From NCBI GenBank assembly GCA_900548365.1, contig URKM01000020.1, positions 1-27,621 on the forward strand: a stretch of DNA of 27,621 nucleotides, in the 5' to 3' direction. Source of the stretch: an uncultured Collinsella sp. GTDB taxonomy: Bacteria; Actinomycetota; Coriobacteriia; Coriobacteriales; Coriobacteriaceae. Below, in pieces: positions 1 through 8,420 of this stretch. Under the pieces are notes generated by a model. The model did no database searches. It was not told where the DNA came from and worked only from the letters and a program-made list of their open reading frames with translations. How positions within the stretch are numbered: the first letter of the stretch is position 1; each line of letters opens with the position of its first letter. The position numbers and the translations under genes were made by a program.

Positions 1-1662
1 CTTGCCGCCGCGGCCGCCCGAACGGCGCTCGCCGCGCGAACGCTCCCCGCGCGAGCCCTCGCTGCGGTCCGCGCGATCGCCGCGCTCGGCGGACGACGCC
101 TCCTCGACGCGAACGCGCGTCTTGCCGGCGCGCTTGCGGCGCGAGGGCTTGGGAGCTTCGGCCGCTGCCTCGTCGCGCGGACCCTCGGGACGCTCGAAGC
201 GCTTGGAGTCTGCCGCGGGCTCGTCCGAGCGGCTGTTGCGCGCCGCATTGCCGGATCGGCCGCGCTCGCCGCCGGCGCGCTCCTGCTTGGAGCCACGGTC
301 GCGCCCGCCATCGCGGCCGCCGCGACGGCGCTCGCCGCGCGACTTATCCTCGGCCTTGGCGCGACGGCGCTTCTTAGCCTTCTTGCCCGCGGGCTTGGAG
401 GCGGGGACGCGGTCCGGATCGACCACGGGGGCGCCCACGCCCACATCGAGACCGTCGGCGTCGTACAGGTCGGCGGTTTTACCCATCAGCGCCTCGATGT
501 CGAAGAACTCGTCGATATCCTGCGAGGTCACGATGGTGAGCGCCCAGCCCATCTCGCCGGCGCGGCCCGTGCGGCCGATGCGGTGGATATAGTCCACGGG
601 CTCCTCGGGTACGTCGAAGTTCACCACGTAGCGCACGTCGGTGACGTCGATGCCGCGCGCCAGGACGTCGGTTGCCACCAGCACGTCGCAGCGACCCTGG
701 CGGAACGCCTTCAGCGCGCGCTCGCGCTGGGCCTGGCTGCGGTCGCCATGAATCGCGGCGCAGGAAATACCCGCGCGCTCCAAACGGCGGCAGCAGGTGT
801 CGGCGCGACGCTTCGTACGCGTGAACACGATGACGCGCTCGGTTCCCTCGCGCTTGAGGACCTCGGTGAGCACGCCGTTCTTGGCGTCGCCGGAGACGGG
901 CAGCAGGAACTGGTCGACCGTCTCGGCCGTGGAGGTAGCCGGCGCGATCTCGACGCGGGCGGGGTCGTTCACCAGCGAGGTGATGGCACCGACCTCCTTC
1001 TCATCGAGCGTCGCGGAGAAGAGCAGCGTCTGGCGGTCGGCGCGCGTCTGGCCCACGATCTGGCGCACGGCGGGCAGAAAGCCCATGTCGAGCATGCGGT
1101 CCGCCTCGTCGAGCACGAGCACCTGCACCTCGTCGAGCATGCAGGCGCCCTGTTCGATGAGGTCGACCAAGCGGCCGGGGGTGGCGACCAGGATGTCGCA
1201 ACCGCGGCGCAGCGCGCTCTTCTGCGGGTTATAGGACACGCCGCCCACCACGGTCACCGCCGTGTGGCGCGTGTGGTAGGCGATCTTCTTGCACACGGCA
1301 TCGATCTGCTGGGCGAGCTCGCGCGTAGGCGTCACGATGAGCATGCGCGGGCCGCAGCCCACCGACATGGCGCGGCCGCGGGCGCGCTTCACGCGAGGCA
1401 GCGTGCTCATCGTGGGCAGCAGGAACGCGGCGGTCTTGCCGGTTCCGGTCTGCGCGGCGGCGAGCAGGTCGCGCCCTGCCAACACCCGGGGGATGGCACC
1501 CGCCTGGATGGGCGTGGGATTCTCGTAGCCGAGGTCCTCGATGGCGTCGAGCACCTGCTCGGACAGGCCGAGATCGGCGAAGCTCGCGGCCGTCTGCGTC
1601 GCGGCGGGAGCGTCCTGCAGGGCCTCGTGGTCCTGCGAGGATTCAAAAGTGGTTGCAGTCAT
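1..1662 (-). CDS. DEAD-box ATP-dependent RNA helicase (3' end cut by window)
   Basis: This is an ATP-dependent RNA helicase that remodels RNA duplexes, probably in ribosome assembly or mRNA turnover. Reading from the ATG at 1662 there are 554 codons with no stop before the window edge, so the C-terminus is missing. In order I see a Q-motif region (FADLGLSEQVLDA, PTPIQ), motif I AQTGTGKT (residues 70-77), PTRELAQQ, the DEAD box (185-188), SAT, and the C-terminal HRIGRTGR. After about residue 400 the protein becomes a long Arg/Lys/Gly/Glu-rich tail (RGGRDGGRD-type runs), typical of RhlE/DeaD/CshA-like helicases where basic tails anchor RNA. The exact subfamily cannot be told from sequence alone. 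The Shine-Dalgarno is weak (GGAA about 10 nt upstream). It is divergent from the copper operon across a 341-bp gap. Confidence 0.95.
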   Translation of the reverse strand, partial: MTATTFESSQDHEALQDAPAATQTAASFADLGLSEQVLDAIEDLGYENPTPIQAGAIPRVLAGRDLLAAAQTGTGKTAAFLLPTMSTLPRVKRARGRAMSVGCGPRMLIVTPTRELAQQIDAVCKKIAYHTRHTAVTVVGGVSYNPQKSALRRGCDILVATPGRLVDLIEQGACMLDEVQVLVLDEADRMLDMGFLPAVRQIVGQTRADRQTLLFSATLDEKEVGAITSLVNDPARVEIAPATSTAETVDQFLLPVSGDAKNGVLTEVLKREGTERVIVFTRTKRRADTCCRRLERAGISCAAIHGDRSQAQRERALKAFRQGRCDVLVATDVLARGIDVTDVRYVVNFDVPEEPVDYIHRIGRTGRAGEMGWALTIVTSQDIDEFFDIEALMGKTADLYDADGLDVGVGAPVVDPDRVPASKPAGKKAKKRRRAKAEDKSRGERRRGGRDGGRDRGSKQERAGGERGRSGNAARNSRSDEPAADSKRFERPEGPRDEAAAEAPKPSRRKRAGKTRVRVEEASSAERGDRADRSEGSRGERSRGERRSGGRGGK

Positions 1663-2003
1663 GCAGTTGTTCCATTCTGGCGATCGCACATCGACGAGCC
1701 CCGACAGGGCACGACGACACGACCACAGGTAGGTGTGGTATCTCAAGACAAGCGTGCGGAAAGGACGCATCGCGCACGGGCGGATTTGCCATCGCGTCGA
1801 TGACGCCGGGCAAGGGAGCAGATTCCGCCAACGGTTAGTATATGGTCGCGAACGGCATTACGCCCCTGCGCGTGGCAATGCGCACCCAAACCCCACGTTT
1901 GCCGACATTCGTCATCTTTCCCCCATCATTTCGATATTCTGAACACCCCCAGGGGGTATGGGTGTTATAGTCACATCAAGCAAACATCTGAACGGAGGTC
2001 GTC
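1663..2003. other. Divergent intergenic region, helicase / copper operon
   Basis: This 341-bp gap has no convincing gene; the short ORFs in it are not conserved-looking. On the minus side, a possible -10 (TATACT, 1837-1842 read on -) would give the helicase a leader of about 170 nt. That leader includes an inverted repeat CCACA-N6-TGTGG at 1723-1738. On the plus side lies the CsoR-type operator and promoter described separately. Confidence 0.5.
1943..1971 (+). promoter_or_regulatory. CsoR-type operator over copA promoter
   Basis: The pseudo-palindrome CCCCC-A-GGGGG (1946-1956) sits within ACACCCCC...GGGGGTATGG. This has the form of known CsoR boxes such as that of Bacillus subtilis copZA, where a C-run and a G-run followed by TATGG are conserved. 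A -10-like TATAGT follows at 1966-1971, so bound repressor would cover the -35/-10 spacer. A csoR gene lies at the end of the same operon. The Cu(I)-responsive assignment is inferred from this match and context. Confidence 0.8.
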
Positions 2004-4313
2004 ATGGCTCATGAATCCTTCGACGTCGGCGGCATGACCTGCGCTGCATGCCAGGCGCATGTCGACCGGGCTGTCGCCCGGCTCGACGGCGTCTGCGACG
2101 TATCCGTCAACCTGCTCGCGGGCACCATGGCGGTCGATTTCGACGAAACCAGGGTGGACGCCCAGGATATCTGCGCCGCGGTCGACAAAGCGGGCTATTC
2201 CGCGACGCCCGCGTCCGCTCCGGCCGAACGCGTCCACGGCGCATCCGCCCCGGCGCCCGCCTCGCCCACCAAGAAGCTCGAAGCGGCGGCGGACGCCATG
2301 AAGACGCGCCTGCTGATCTCCCTCGTCTTCCTCTTCCCGCTCTTCTACATCGGCATGGGCCACATGCTCGGATGGCCGCTTCCGCCCGCGCTCGGCGACC
2401 ACGACCACGCGATGACGCTCGCGCTCGCCGAACTGCTGCTGCTCGCCCCCATCGTGTTCGTCAACATCTCGTACTTCGAACGCGGGTTCGCCTCGCTCAT
2501 CCACCGCGCGCCCACCATGGACGCGCTGATCGCGATCGGGTCCGCCGCGAGCATCGCCTGGTCCCTCTACGCGATGTTCATCATGGCGGACCAGCTCGCC
2601 GCGGGCGACGTCCACGGCGCGGGCGCGACGGCCATGGACAACCTCTATTTCGAGAGCGCCGGCACGATCCTCTCCTTGGTCACGGTCGGAAAATACCTCG
2701 AGACGCGTGCGAAATCGAAGACGGGCGGCGCGCTCGAGAAGCTGATCGACCTCGCGCCCAAGACCGCGACCCTCCTGGACGAGGAAGGCGGCGAGCGCAC
2801 CGTTTCCGCAGACGCCATCGAACCCGGAGCCATCGTGCTCGTGCGGCCGGGCGAGTCGATCGCGGTCGACGGCGTGGTGCTCGAGGGGACGAGCGCCGTC
2901 GACGAAAGCGCGCTCACCGGCGAGTCCATCCCCGTCGAGAAGGGTCCCGGCGATACGGTCTGCGCGGCGACGATCAATAAAACGGGCTCCTTCACCTTCC
3001 GCGCCACGCGCGTCGGAGGCGATACCGGCCTCGCCCGGATCATCAAGCTCGTCGAGGATGCCAACGCGACCAAGGCGCCCATCGCCCGCCTCGCCGACCG
3101 CGTCGCCGGCGCGTTCGTGCCCGTCGTGCTCGCCATCGCGCTCATAACCTTCATCGCATGGATGGTCTTCACCGGCGATGTCAACGAAGCGCTGACCGCC
3201 GGGGTGGCGGTCGTGGTCATCAGCTGCCCTTGCGCCCTCGGACTCGCCACGCCCGTCGCCATCATGGTGGGAACCGGCAAGGGAGCCGAGATGGGCATCC
3301 TGTTCAAATCCGCCGAGGCGCTCGAGGCGCTGCGGTCGGTCGGCACCGTCGTCCTCGACAAGACGGGGACCATCACGCAGGGCGCCCCCGCCGTAACGGA
3401 CGTCATCCCCGCGACACGCGCCGACGGGTCGCCCGCGATGAGCGAGAAGGCCCTGGTGAAGCTCGCGGCGGCGCTTGAGAAGCGCAGCGAGCACCCGCTT
3501 GCCGAGGCCATCATGGCCTATGCCGGAAAGCGCGGCGTCGTCGCGCGCGCGGTCGAGGACTTCCGGGCGATTCCCGGGCGCGGCGTGACCGCGCGCGAGG
3601 GTGCCAACGTCATCGCGGCCGGCAACGCGCAGCTCATGGCGGAGCTCTCGATCCCCATCGACGAGGACGCGCGCGACGCCTTCGCCCAGCAGGGCAAGAC
3701 CCCCTTGTTCTTCGCGAAGAACGGTGCACTCGTCGGTACGATCGCCGTCGCCGACGAGGTCAAACCGACCAGCGCCGACGCCGCTCGCTCGCTGAAGCGG
3801 CTCGGCATCGAGACCATCATGCTCACGGGCGACAACGCCCTCACTGCCCGCGCGATCGCCCGGCGCGTCGGGGTATCGCGGGTCGTTTCCGACGTCCTTC
3901 CCCAAGACAAGGAGCGCGTCATCCGCGAGCTGCAAGACGGCGGCGGGCGCGTCGCCATGGTGGGCGACGGCATCAACGACTCTCCCGCGCTCGCACGGGC
4001 CGACGTGGGCATCGCCATCGGAACCGGCGCCGATATCGCCAAGGAGGGGGCCGACATCGTGCTCATGCACAGCGACCTGCTCGACGTCGCGCGCGCCATC
4101 GAGCTCTCCCGCGCCGTCATCCGCAACATCAAGCAGGACCTCTTCTGGGCGCTCTTCTACAATTCCCTCGGCATCCCGCTAGCCGCCGGCGTCTTCTTCC
4201 CCATCCTCGGCTGGCAGCTCTCCCCCATGTTCGGCGCCGCCGCGATGAGCCTCTCCTCGCTCTGCGTCGTCGCAAACGCCCTGCGCCTTCGCGGCTTCCA
4301 TCCCCGCTCCTAG
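2004..4313 (+). CDS. copA: Copper-exporting P1B-type ATPase CopA
   Basis: This inner-membrane heavy-metal ATPase exports Cu(I) using ATP. It is 769 residues long, normal for a CopA with one metal-binding domain. The N-terminal HMA domain carries GMTCAAC (Cys13, Cys16). The actuator loop has TGES (305-308). The sixth helix carries the ion-binding CPC (408-410). DKTGT (452-456) holds the phosphorylated Asp452, the SEHPLAEA motif has His497-Pro498 of the N-domain, and GDGIND is at 654-659. CPC with this arrangement fits Cu(I)/Ag(I) rather than Zn/Cd pumps. The ATG at 2004 has GGAGG 5 nt upstream. It is the first gene of copA-copZ-csoR and lies directly behind the CsoR-type operator. Confidence 0.96.
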   Translation: MAHESFDVGGMTCAACQAHVDRAVARLDGVCDVSVNLLAGTMAVDFDETRVDAQDICAAVDKAGYSATPASAPAERVHGASAPAPASPTKKLEAAADAMKTRLLISLVFLFPLFYIGMGHMLGWPLPPALGDHDHAMTLALAELLLLAPIVFVNISYFERGFASLIHRAPTMDALIAIGSAASIAWSLYAMFIMADQLAAGDVHGAGATAMDNLYFESAGTILSLVTVGKYLETRAKSKTGGALEKLIDLAPKTATLLDEEGGERTVSADAIEPGAIVLVRPGESIAVDGVVLEGTSAVDESALTGESIPVEKGPGDTVCAATINKTGSFTFRATRVGGDTGLARIIKLVEDANATKAPIARLADRVAGAFVPVVLAIALITFIAWMVFTGDVNEALTAGVAVVVISCPCALGLATPVAIMVGTGKGAEMGILFKSAEALEALRSVGTVVLDKTGTITQGAPAVTDVIPATRADGSPAMSEKALVKLAAALEKRSEHPLAEAIMAYAGKRGVVARAVEDFRAIPGRGVTAREGANVIAAGNAQLMAELSIPIDEDARDAFAQQGKTPLFFAKNGALVGTIAVADEVKPTSADAARSLKRLGIETIMLTGDNALTARAIARRVGVSRVVSDVLPQDKERVIRELQDGGGRVAMVGDGINDSPALARADVGIAIGTGADIAKEGADIVLMHSDLLDVARAIELSRAVIRNIKQDLFWALFYNSLGIPLAAGVFFPILGWQLSPMFGAAAMSLSSLCVVANALRLRGFHPRS

Positions 4314-4405
4314 CGGCTACGCGGCCGGCAGCGCCGCATGGCCGCCTCCCGCACCGTCGACCAACCGGGCGCCCGTCCGCGCCCGCATGTTAGAAAGGAC
4401 CAACC

Positions 4406-4627
4406 ATGAACTACCGTATCTCCACCGAGGGACTCATGTGCGGACACTGCGACGCATCCGTCGAAACCGAGCTCTTGAAGCTCGCCGGCGTCACCGATGC
4501 CGACGCCGACCACGAGACGCAGACGGTTGTCGTCGAGGCAGACCGGGAGCTCTCGCGCGCCGAGCTCGATACCGCCATCAAGGCCGCCGGGGAGAAGTTT
4601 CGCATCGTGTCCGTAACGACCGCATAG
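4406..4627 (+). CDS. copZ: CopZ-like copper chaperone (HMA domain)
   Basis: This 73-residue single HMA-domain protein should bind Cu(I) in the cytoplasm and hand it to CopA or CsoR. The metal site is GLMCGHC (Cys12 and Cys15 from the ATG), and the rest fits the beta-alpha-beta-beta-alpha-beta ferredoxin-like fold in length and hydrophobic pattern. The site has GHC rather than the common AAC/GHC-T forms; a Gly-His between the cysteines is common in CopZ proteins. AAAGGA lies about 7 nt before the ATG. It sits 92 bp after copA and 9 bp before csoR, so it is surely co-transcribed. The function as chaperone is inferred from family and operon. Confidence 0.9.
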   Translation: MNYRISTEGLMCGHCDASVETELLKLAGVTDADADHETQTVVVEADRELSRAELDTAIKAAGEKFRIVSVTTA

Positions 4628-4636
4628 GAGCCCGTG

Positions 4637-4909
4637 ATGATGGCAGACCGGGAGCGAACGCTCCGCTTGCTCAAGACGGCCCGCGGCCAGATCGACGGCA
4701 TCATCAAGATGGTCGAGGACGACCGCTATTGCATCGACATCTCGACGCAGCTCATGGCGACCCAATCCCTCTTAGGCCGCGTGAACGCCGACGTTCTCAA
4801 GGCGCACCTCGAGCACTGCGTCGCCACGGCAGCCTCCTCGGGCTCCCCGGCAGAACGCGAAGAGAAGCTGCTCGAAGTCGAGCGAATCATCGAAAAGCTC
4901 GCCAAGTAG
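4637..4909 (+). CDS. csoR: CsoR-family copper-sensing repressor
   Basis: This is a small all-helical repressor (about 90 residues) of the CsoR/RcnR (DUF156) family. In that family Cu(I) binds a Cys-x24-His-x3-Cys set and releases DNA. That set is intact here: RYC (about residue 32), then HLEHC with the His 25 and the Cys 29 positions later. This matches the Cu-sensing members rather than the Ni (RcnR) or persulfide (CstR) types. AGGAG at 4626-4630 suits the ATG at 4637 (6 nt) or 4640 better than the in-frame GTG at 4634 (3 nt). Being last in the operon behind a CsoR-type operator, it probably represses its own transcription together with copA. Confidence 0.93.
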   Translation: MMADRERTLRLLKTARGQIDGIIKMVEDDRYCIDISTQLMATQSLLGRVNADVLKAHLEHCVATAASSGSPAEREEKLLEVERIIEKLAK

Positions 4910-5064
4910 CCGCGCGACCGTCGAAGCGAGGCATCGGGGCGGTCGGCCGCAAGGACCCCCGTGCGATGGAATGGTCGTTTTTCGACTTCTGATTCCACCA
5001 GACGTTCATATGGCGTAGCATTGGGTATAGCTGTGACACGAAGCCGCTGTATAAGGAGCCGATA

Positions 5065-5550
5065 ATGCAAGAATTCATGAAAGACCGCTACGGAGTCGAC
5101 GACCTCACGATCGGCCTCGGCGTCCTCGGCATGCTGCTCGCCCTCATCGGGTCGCTCGCCAAGGTCTCCGTCCTCTCTTGGATCGCCCTCGCCCTCGTCA
5201 TCGTCGCGCTGCTCCGCGCCTTCTCGAAGAACACGGGCGCCCGCAGGCACGAAAACGAGGTCTACCTCGGGCTCACCGCGAAGATTCCAGCCGTCGGCCC
5301 CTTCCTCGCCCCGCTCTCCCAGGGTCAATCCGCTGCCGCCGGGAGCAGGCCAGGAAACGCCGGCAACCCGCAGGGCAACGTTGCATTCAACCGTGCGAAG
5401 CGCACCGCTCAACGCATGTGGCGCGAGCGCAAGACCACGCTGTTCTTCCGCTGCAAGACCTGCGGCTCGATCCTATCCGTACCCCGCGGCAAGGGGCGCA
5501 TCCGCGTCACCTGCCCCAAATGCGGCACCAAGGTCGAAAAGCTGTCGTAA
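5065..5550 (+). CDS. Two-helix membrane protein with C-terminal zinc ribbon
   Basis: This 161-residue protein is not a named family I recognise. Residues about 13-52 form two closely spaced hydrophobic helices (VDDLTIGLGVLGMLLALIG, then VLSWIALALVIVALLRAF), followed by a basic linker and a hydrophilic stretch. The C-terminus holds CKTC and CPKC (about residues 130-156), a rubredoxin-like zinc ribbon expected to lie in the cytoplasm. Similar short helix-plus-zinc-ribbon proteins are widespread in Actinobacteria and Firmicutes without known function. The start is well supported by AAGGAG 6 nt before the ATG. It is 155 bp after csoR and ends before a clear terminator, so it is probably a separate unit, with a possible -10 (TATAGC) at 5026-5031. 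Confidence 0.85.
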   Translation: MQEFMKDRYGVDDLTIGLGVLGMLLALIGSLAKVSVLSWIALALVIVALLRAFSKNTGARRHENEVYLGLTAKIPAVGPFLAPLSQGQSAAAGSRPGNAGNPQGNVAFNRAKRTAQRMWRERKTTLFFRCKTCGSILSVPRGKGRIRVTCPKCGTKVEKLS

Positions 5551-5608
5551 CGCAGGCGCGCACGAGCTTGAGGTCGCCGTTCCACCAGCCGCGCGATACA
5601 CACCCCCA

Positions 5609-5646
5609 GCCGCCGGTCCCCAGGGCCGGCGGCTATTTTATTTGGG
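5609..5646 (+). terminator. Rho-independent terminator
   Basis: A 9-bp GC stem AGCCGCCGG / CCGGCGGCT (5609-5617 with 5627-5635) is followed by ATTTTATTT. It ends transcription of the zinc-ribbon membrane protein gene and separates it from the amidohydrolase. Confidence 0.9.
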
Positions 5647-5809
5647 TGCGATCCGGCCGTCCCCCGCTGCCGGCTGAATGCGCAGCGACCCCGCACCCCC
5701 TACGCGATGGCGACCTCATCGACGGGTGTACACTGGAAGCAGGTCGCGGTCCGCACCCCCAAGGGACGCCGCCATACATTCACGACGAATCGAAAGCCCA
5801 GGTTACCCC

Positions 5810-7165
5810 ATGTCAGCCACAACCACAGCCCACGCCTTTACCAACGCGACGCTCCTCGATGGAACAAAGGACATGGCCCCCGCCCCCGGCTCGACCGTCA
5901 TCGTCGAACGAGGGGTCATCACCGCGGTCGGACCCGCGGACGCCATCCACGTCCCCGCGGAAGCGCGCGTCATCGACGTCCAGGGCGACTACCTCATGCC
6001 CGGCCTCATCAACATGCACGTTCATTTCTGCGGCTCGGGCAAGCCGGTTTCCGCTGGCGACGCGGGCTCGCTGATGAGGAAGCTCGACAACCCCCTGGGG
6101 CGCGCCATCGTGCGGCGCATCCTGAAAAACAGCGCTCGAACCCAGCTCGCCAGCGGCGTCACAACGGTACGCGGAGCAGGCGACCCCTTGATGTGCGACC
6201 TGGCGATCCGCGACGACATCAACGCCAGACGGTACATCGGCCCGCGCATCGTCGCCCCGGGTACGGGCATCACCGTCCCCGGCGGCCACGGAGCCGGCCT
6301 CTTCGCCCGCATCGCCACGACTCCGCGGGACGCCGCGGACCAGGTGCTCGACCTCGTCGAACGCGGCGCGGACGTTATCAAGCTCTTCATCACCGGCGGC
6401 GTCTTCGATGCAACCGAAGCCGGCGAACCCGGCGTGCTGCGCATGCCGCTCGACGTTGCCCGCTCCGCATGCGAGGCGGCGCATCGGCACGACCTGCCCG
6501 TCATGGCGCACGTCGAGAGCACCGAGGGGGTCCGGGTCGCCCTTGAAGCCGGTGTGGACACCATCGAGCACGGCGCTCCCATGACCCCTGACATCATCGA
6601 GCTCTATCGCGCGAGCGCCGCACAGCTTCCCGGGCGCCCCGCGTCGGTAACCTGCACGATCTCCCCCGCGCTGCCCTTTGTCATGCTCGACCCCGAGAAG
6701 ACCCATTCCACGGATATCCAGAAGGTCAACGGCGACATCGTATGCGCCGGCATCATCGAGAGCGCTCGCCAGGCACTTGCCGAGCACATCCCCGTCGGCC
6801 TGGGAACAGATTCGAGCTGCCCCTACGTCACGCACTATGACATGTGGCGCGAGATCGCCTATTTCGCCAAATTCACCGGCGTCACCAACGCGTTCGCGCT
6901 CCACACCGCAACGCTGGGCAACGCTCGCCTGCTGGGCCTCGGCGAGGTCACCGGCTCCATCGAGGCGGGAAAGGAAGCCGACATCATCACCGTGAAACGT
7001 AACCCCTTGGACGACCTCTCCGCGCTTCGTGAAATCACCCACGTCATGGCCCGCGGCGTGCTCGCCGACCGCCTCCGCGTCAAGCGCATAGGCGAACTCG
7101 ACGCCGAGCTCGACTGGATCATGTCGCGACCCGCGGGCGACGTACCGCGGGAACCGCGTGCCTAG
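5810..7165 (+). CDS. Metal-dependent amidohydrolase (imidazolonepropionase-like)
   Basis: This is a 451-residue cytoplasmic hydrolase of the amidohydrolase superfamily (COG1228 type), likely cleaving a C-N bond in a cyclic amide or dipeptide; the substrate cannot be told. The metal-site residues of a binuclear enzyme are all present: HVH (His70, His72), the carboxylatable Lys191 in DVIKLFITGG, His234 (MAHVES), His254 (IEHGAP) and Asp334 (GTDSS). The N-terminal beta-sandwich part and the C-terminal return (GSIEAGKEADIITV) are complete. I chose the ATG at 5810, preceded by a weak AGG, because upstream codons do not look coding. A TACACT at 5729-5734 is a possible -10. It converges with the next gene, with 22 bp between stops. 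Confidence 0.88.
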   Translation: MSATTTAHAFTNATLLDGTKDMAPAPGSTVIVERGVITAVGPADAIHVPAEARVIDVQGDYLMPGLINMHVHFCGSGKPVSAGDAGSLMRKLDNPLGRAIVRRILKNSARTQLASGVTTVRGAGDPLMCDLAIRDDINARRYIGPRIVAPGTGITVPGGHGAGLFARIATTPRDAADQVLDLVERGADVIKLFITGGVFDATEAGEPGVLRMPLDVARSACEAAHRHDLPVMAHVESTEGVRVALEAGVDTIEHGAPMTPDIIELYRASAAQLPGRPASVTCTISPALPFVMLDPEKTHSTDIQKVNGDIVCAGIIESARQALAEHIPVGLGTDSSCPYVTHYDMWREIAYFAKFTGVTNAFALHTATLGNARLLGLGEVTGSIEAGKEADIITVKRNPLDDLSALREITHVMARGVLADRLRVKRIGELDAELDWIMSRPAGDVPREPRA

Positions 7166-7187
7166 TGGAAACGGGCGGTCGGACGCC

Positions 7188-7928
7188 TCACTCCTTGCGT
7201 GGCGCGTCGTCGCACGATAGACGCCGCCGTATCTCCTCGACCTGCTTGACCGTATCCACCTCGCGTAGGCGAACCGTATCCCGATACCGCCCGTCAACCG
7301 AGAACAGGTCGAAGACCAACCTCACGAAGAACCCCGCGCCGCCGAGATAGGGCCGCTCTTCCCGGTCTTCTGGATGAAACTCACCGGGGCCGTCATCGGA
7401 GGCGTCCTCGGAGCGCGCCACATCATACAGGTGCACTTGCCCCACCGTCTGCCACATGCGGTCGACCCGCGCGATGCGCATCGCGATAACGCCCTCCCTC
7501 CAGCTTGCGATCGCGCATAGGTGCGGGTCGAACACCGTATACCGAATACCCGTGCGTATATCGCAGAGCTTCGCGATACCGTGGTCGGGGTCCTTATCAA
7601 GAATCGCAAAGCGCGAGAAGAATTGGGTCTGCTCGACTTCATGCAAGCGAGCGAGCATCTCCGGCGACGCCCCCGTCGGAGGATCAGCGAGATACAGCTG
7701 CAGCGGGGTGTCCCCGTCGAGCATCTTGCACTCATACAGCAACCATTCTGTAAAGCACATGTTGTATTCGGCAAGCATCATCTCGTCGATGGCGTCTTCA
7801 TAAAGAAACGCGGGATCGACCAAAGCCGTGAACAGATCGCCCGTCCATCCGAGCAAGCGCCCCTTTCGCATCATCCAGTAGGCAGCCATCTGGTCGACAT
7901 CGTCCTTTGCAATGTGAAACGCATCCAT
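7188..7928 (-). CDS. Hypothetical protein, 246 aa
   Basis: I do not recognise this family. It is a soluble-looking, acidic-to-neutral protein without signal peptide or membrane helix, and is rich in Trp/Tyr/Met/Asp in the N-terminal third (AYWMMRKGRLLGW, EYNMCFTEWLLYECKM). The C-terminal half has hydrophobic strands and ends in a charged helix (VDTVKQVEEIRRRL). Translation is well supported: GAGGAGGGC lies just before the ATG at 7928, and codon use matches neighbouring genes. It stands alone between two other transcription units. Its own promoter may lie at the TATCGATAC stretch near 7974-7982. No function is proposed. Confidence 0.8.
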   Translation of the reverse strand: MDAFHIAKDDVDQMAAYWMMRKGRLLGWTGDLFTALVDPAFLYEDAIDEMMLAEYNMCFTEWLLYECKMLDGDTPLQLYLADPPTGASPEMLARLHEVEQTQFFSRFAILDKDPDHGIAKLCDIRTGIRYTVFDPHLCAIASWREGVIAMRIARVDRMWQTVGQVHLYDVARSEDASDDGPGEFHPEDREERPYLGGAGFFVRLVFDLFSVDGRYRDTVRLREVDTVKQVEEIRRRLSCDDAPRKE

Positions 7929-7985
7929 ACGCCCTCCTCGCGCTCGTGCGACTCCGTACGGACAGGCTACGGTATCGATACGTTG

Positions 7986-8016
7986 CCGCCCGCTCGCAGC
8001 CGAAAAGAGCGGGCGG
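7986..8016. repeat. Strong inverted repeat upstream of the 246-aa gene
   Basis: A perfect 10-bp stem CCGCCCGCTC / GAGCGGGCGG (7986-7995 with 8007-8016) has an 11-nt loop and no T-run on either side. It is not a typical intrinsic terminator. It could be a leader hairpin or a Rho-dependent/pausing structure. Confidence 0.6.
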
Positions 8017-8121
8017 GGGCCTTACCGGATTCGAACGGGCTTTCAACGGGCATGTATGCAGAACTGGCCCCGGGAGACGACCGCAACCCCGGACGCTCAG
8101 ATGCGGGCATATGGCCGGACA

Positions 8122-8150
8122 TAAAAAACGCCTGCCCCGAAGGGCAGGCG
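8122..8150 (-). terminator. Rho-independent terminator of rubredoxin gene
   Basis: A perfect 9-bp stem CGCCTGCCC / GGGCAGGCG with a 4-nt loop (TTCG read on the minus strand) is followed on that strand by six T residues. It lies 28 bp after the rubredoxin stop. Confidence 0.95.
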
Positions 8151-8178
8151 CCGATGCGATCATACATGCGCGATGAGG

Positions 8179-8319
8179 TTACTCCTCGACCGCCTCGAAC
8201 TCGTCGGGGCCGACGCCGCACACGGGGCAGACGTAATCCTCGGGCAGCTCGGGGGTGTCGACCTCGACCTCATAGCCGCAGACAACGCACACAAACTTGT
8301 AGGTCTTCTCGTCGCTCAT
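8179..8319 (-). CDS. Small rubredoxin-type protein, 46 aa
   Basis: This one-domain iron protein for single-electron transfer is only 46 residues. The two metal loops are CVVCGYEVE (Cys11, Cys14) and YVCPVCGVGPDEFE, which would hold an Fe(SCys)4 centre. It is shorter than a standard rubredoxin (about 52-54) because the loop between the two motifs is trimmed, resembling the rubredoxin domains at the ends of rubrerythrins or high-molecular-weight rubredoxin. AAGGA lies about 10 nt before the ATG. The gene directly upstream is a flavin reductase on the same strand, a likely electron donor. A possible promoter is at 8421-8450 and a perfect terminator follows. Confidence 0.9.
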   Translation of the reverse strand: MSDEKTYKFVCVVCGYEVEVDTPELPEDYVCPVCGVGPDEFEAVEE

Positions 8320-8420
8320 AGCGAACCATCCTTTCACAGGCAATCAAACGAACGTTAGTAGAAGTATATCCATCAAAAGCCTAAGCAATCCCTGATTTCG
8401 AAACTCCTTCGGCAACCGTT

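Noticed and set aside
1971..4070. Open frame of 699 codons opposite copA
   Set aside because: Shadow frame of copA, dominated by Gly/Asp/Arg/His; copA has all P-type ATPase motifs.
8010..8075. tRNA- or tmRNA-like T-loop (GTTCGAATCC on the minus strand) near a GGGGCC/GGCCCC pair
   Set aside because: The T-stem has a mismatch, the pairing span is only about 55 nt with no D or anticodon arm, no CCA follows, and a tmRNA of normal length would run through the rubredoxin gene.
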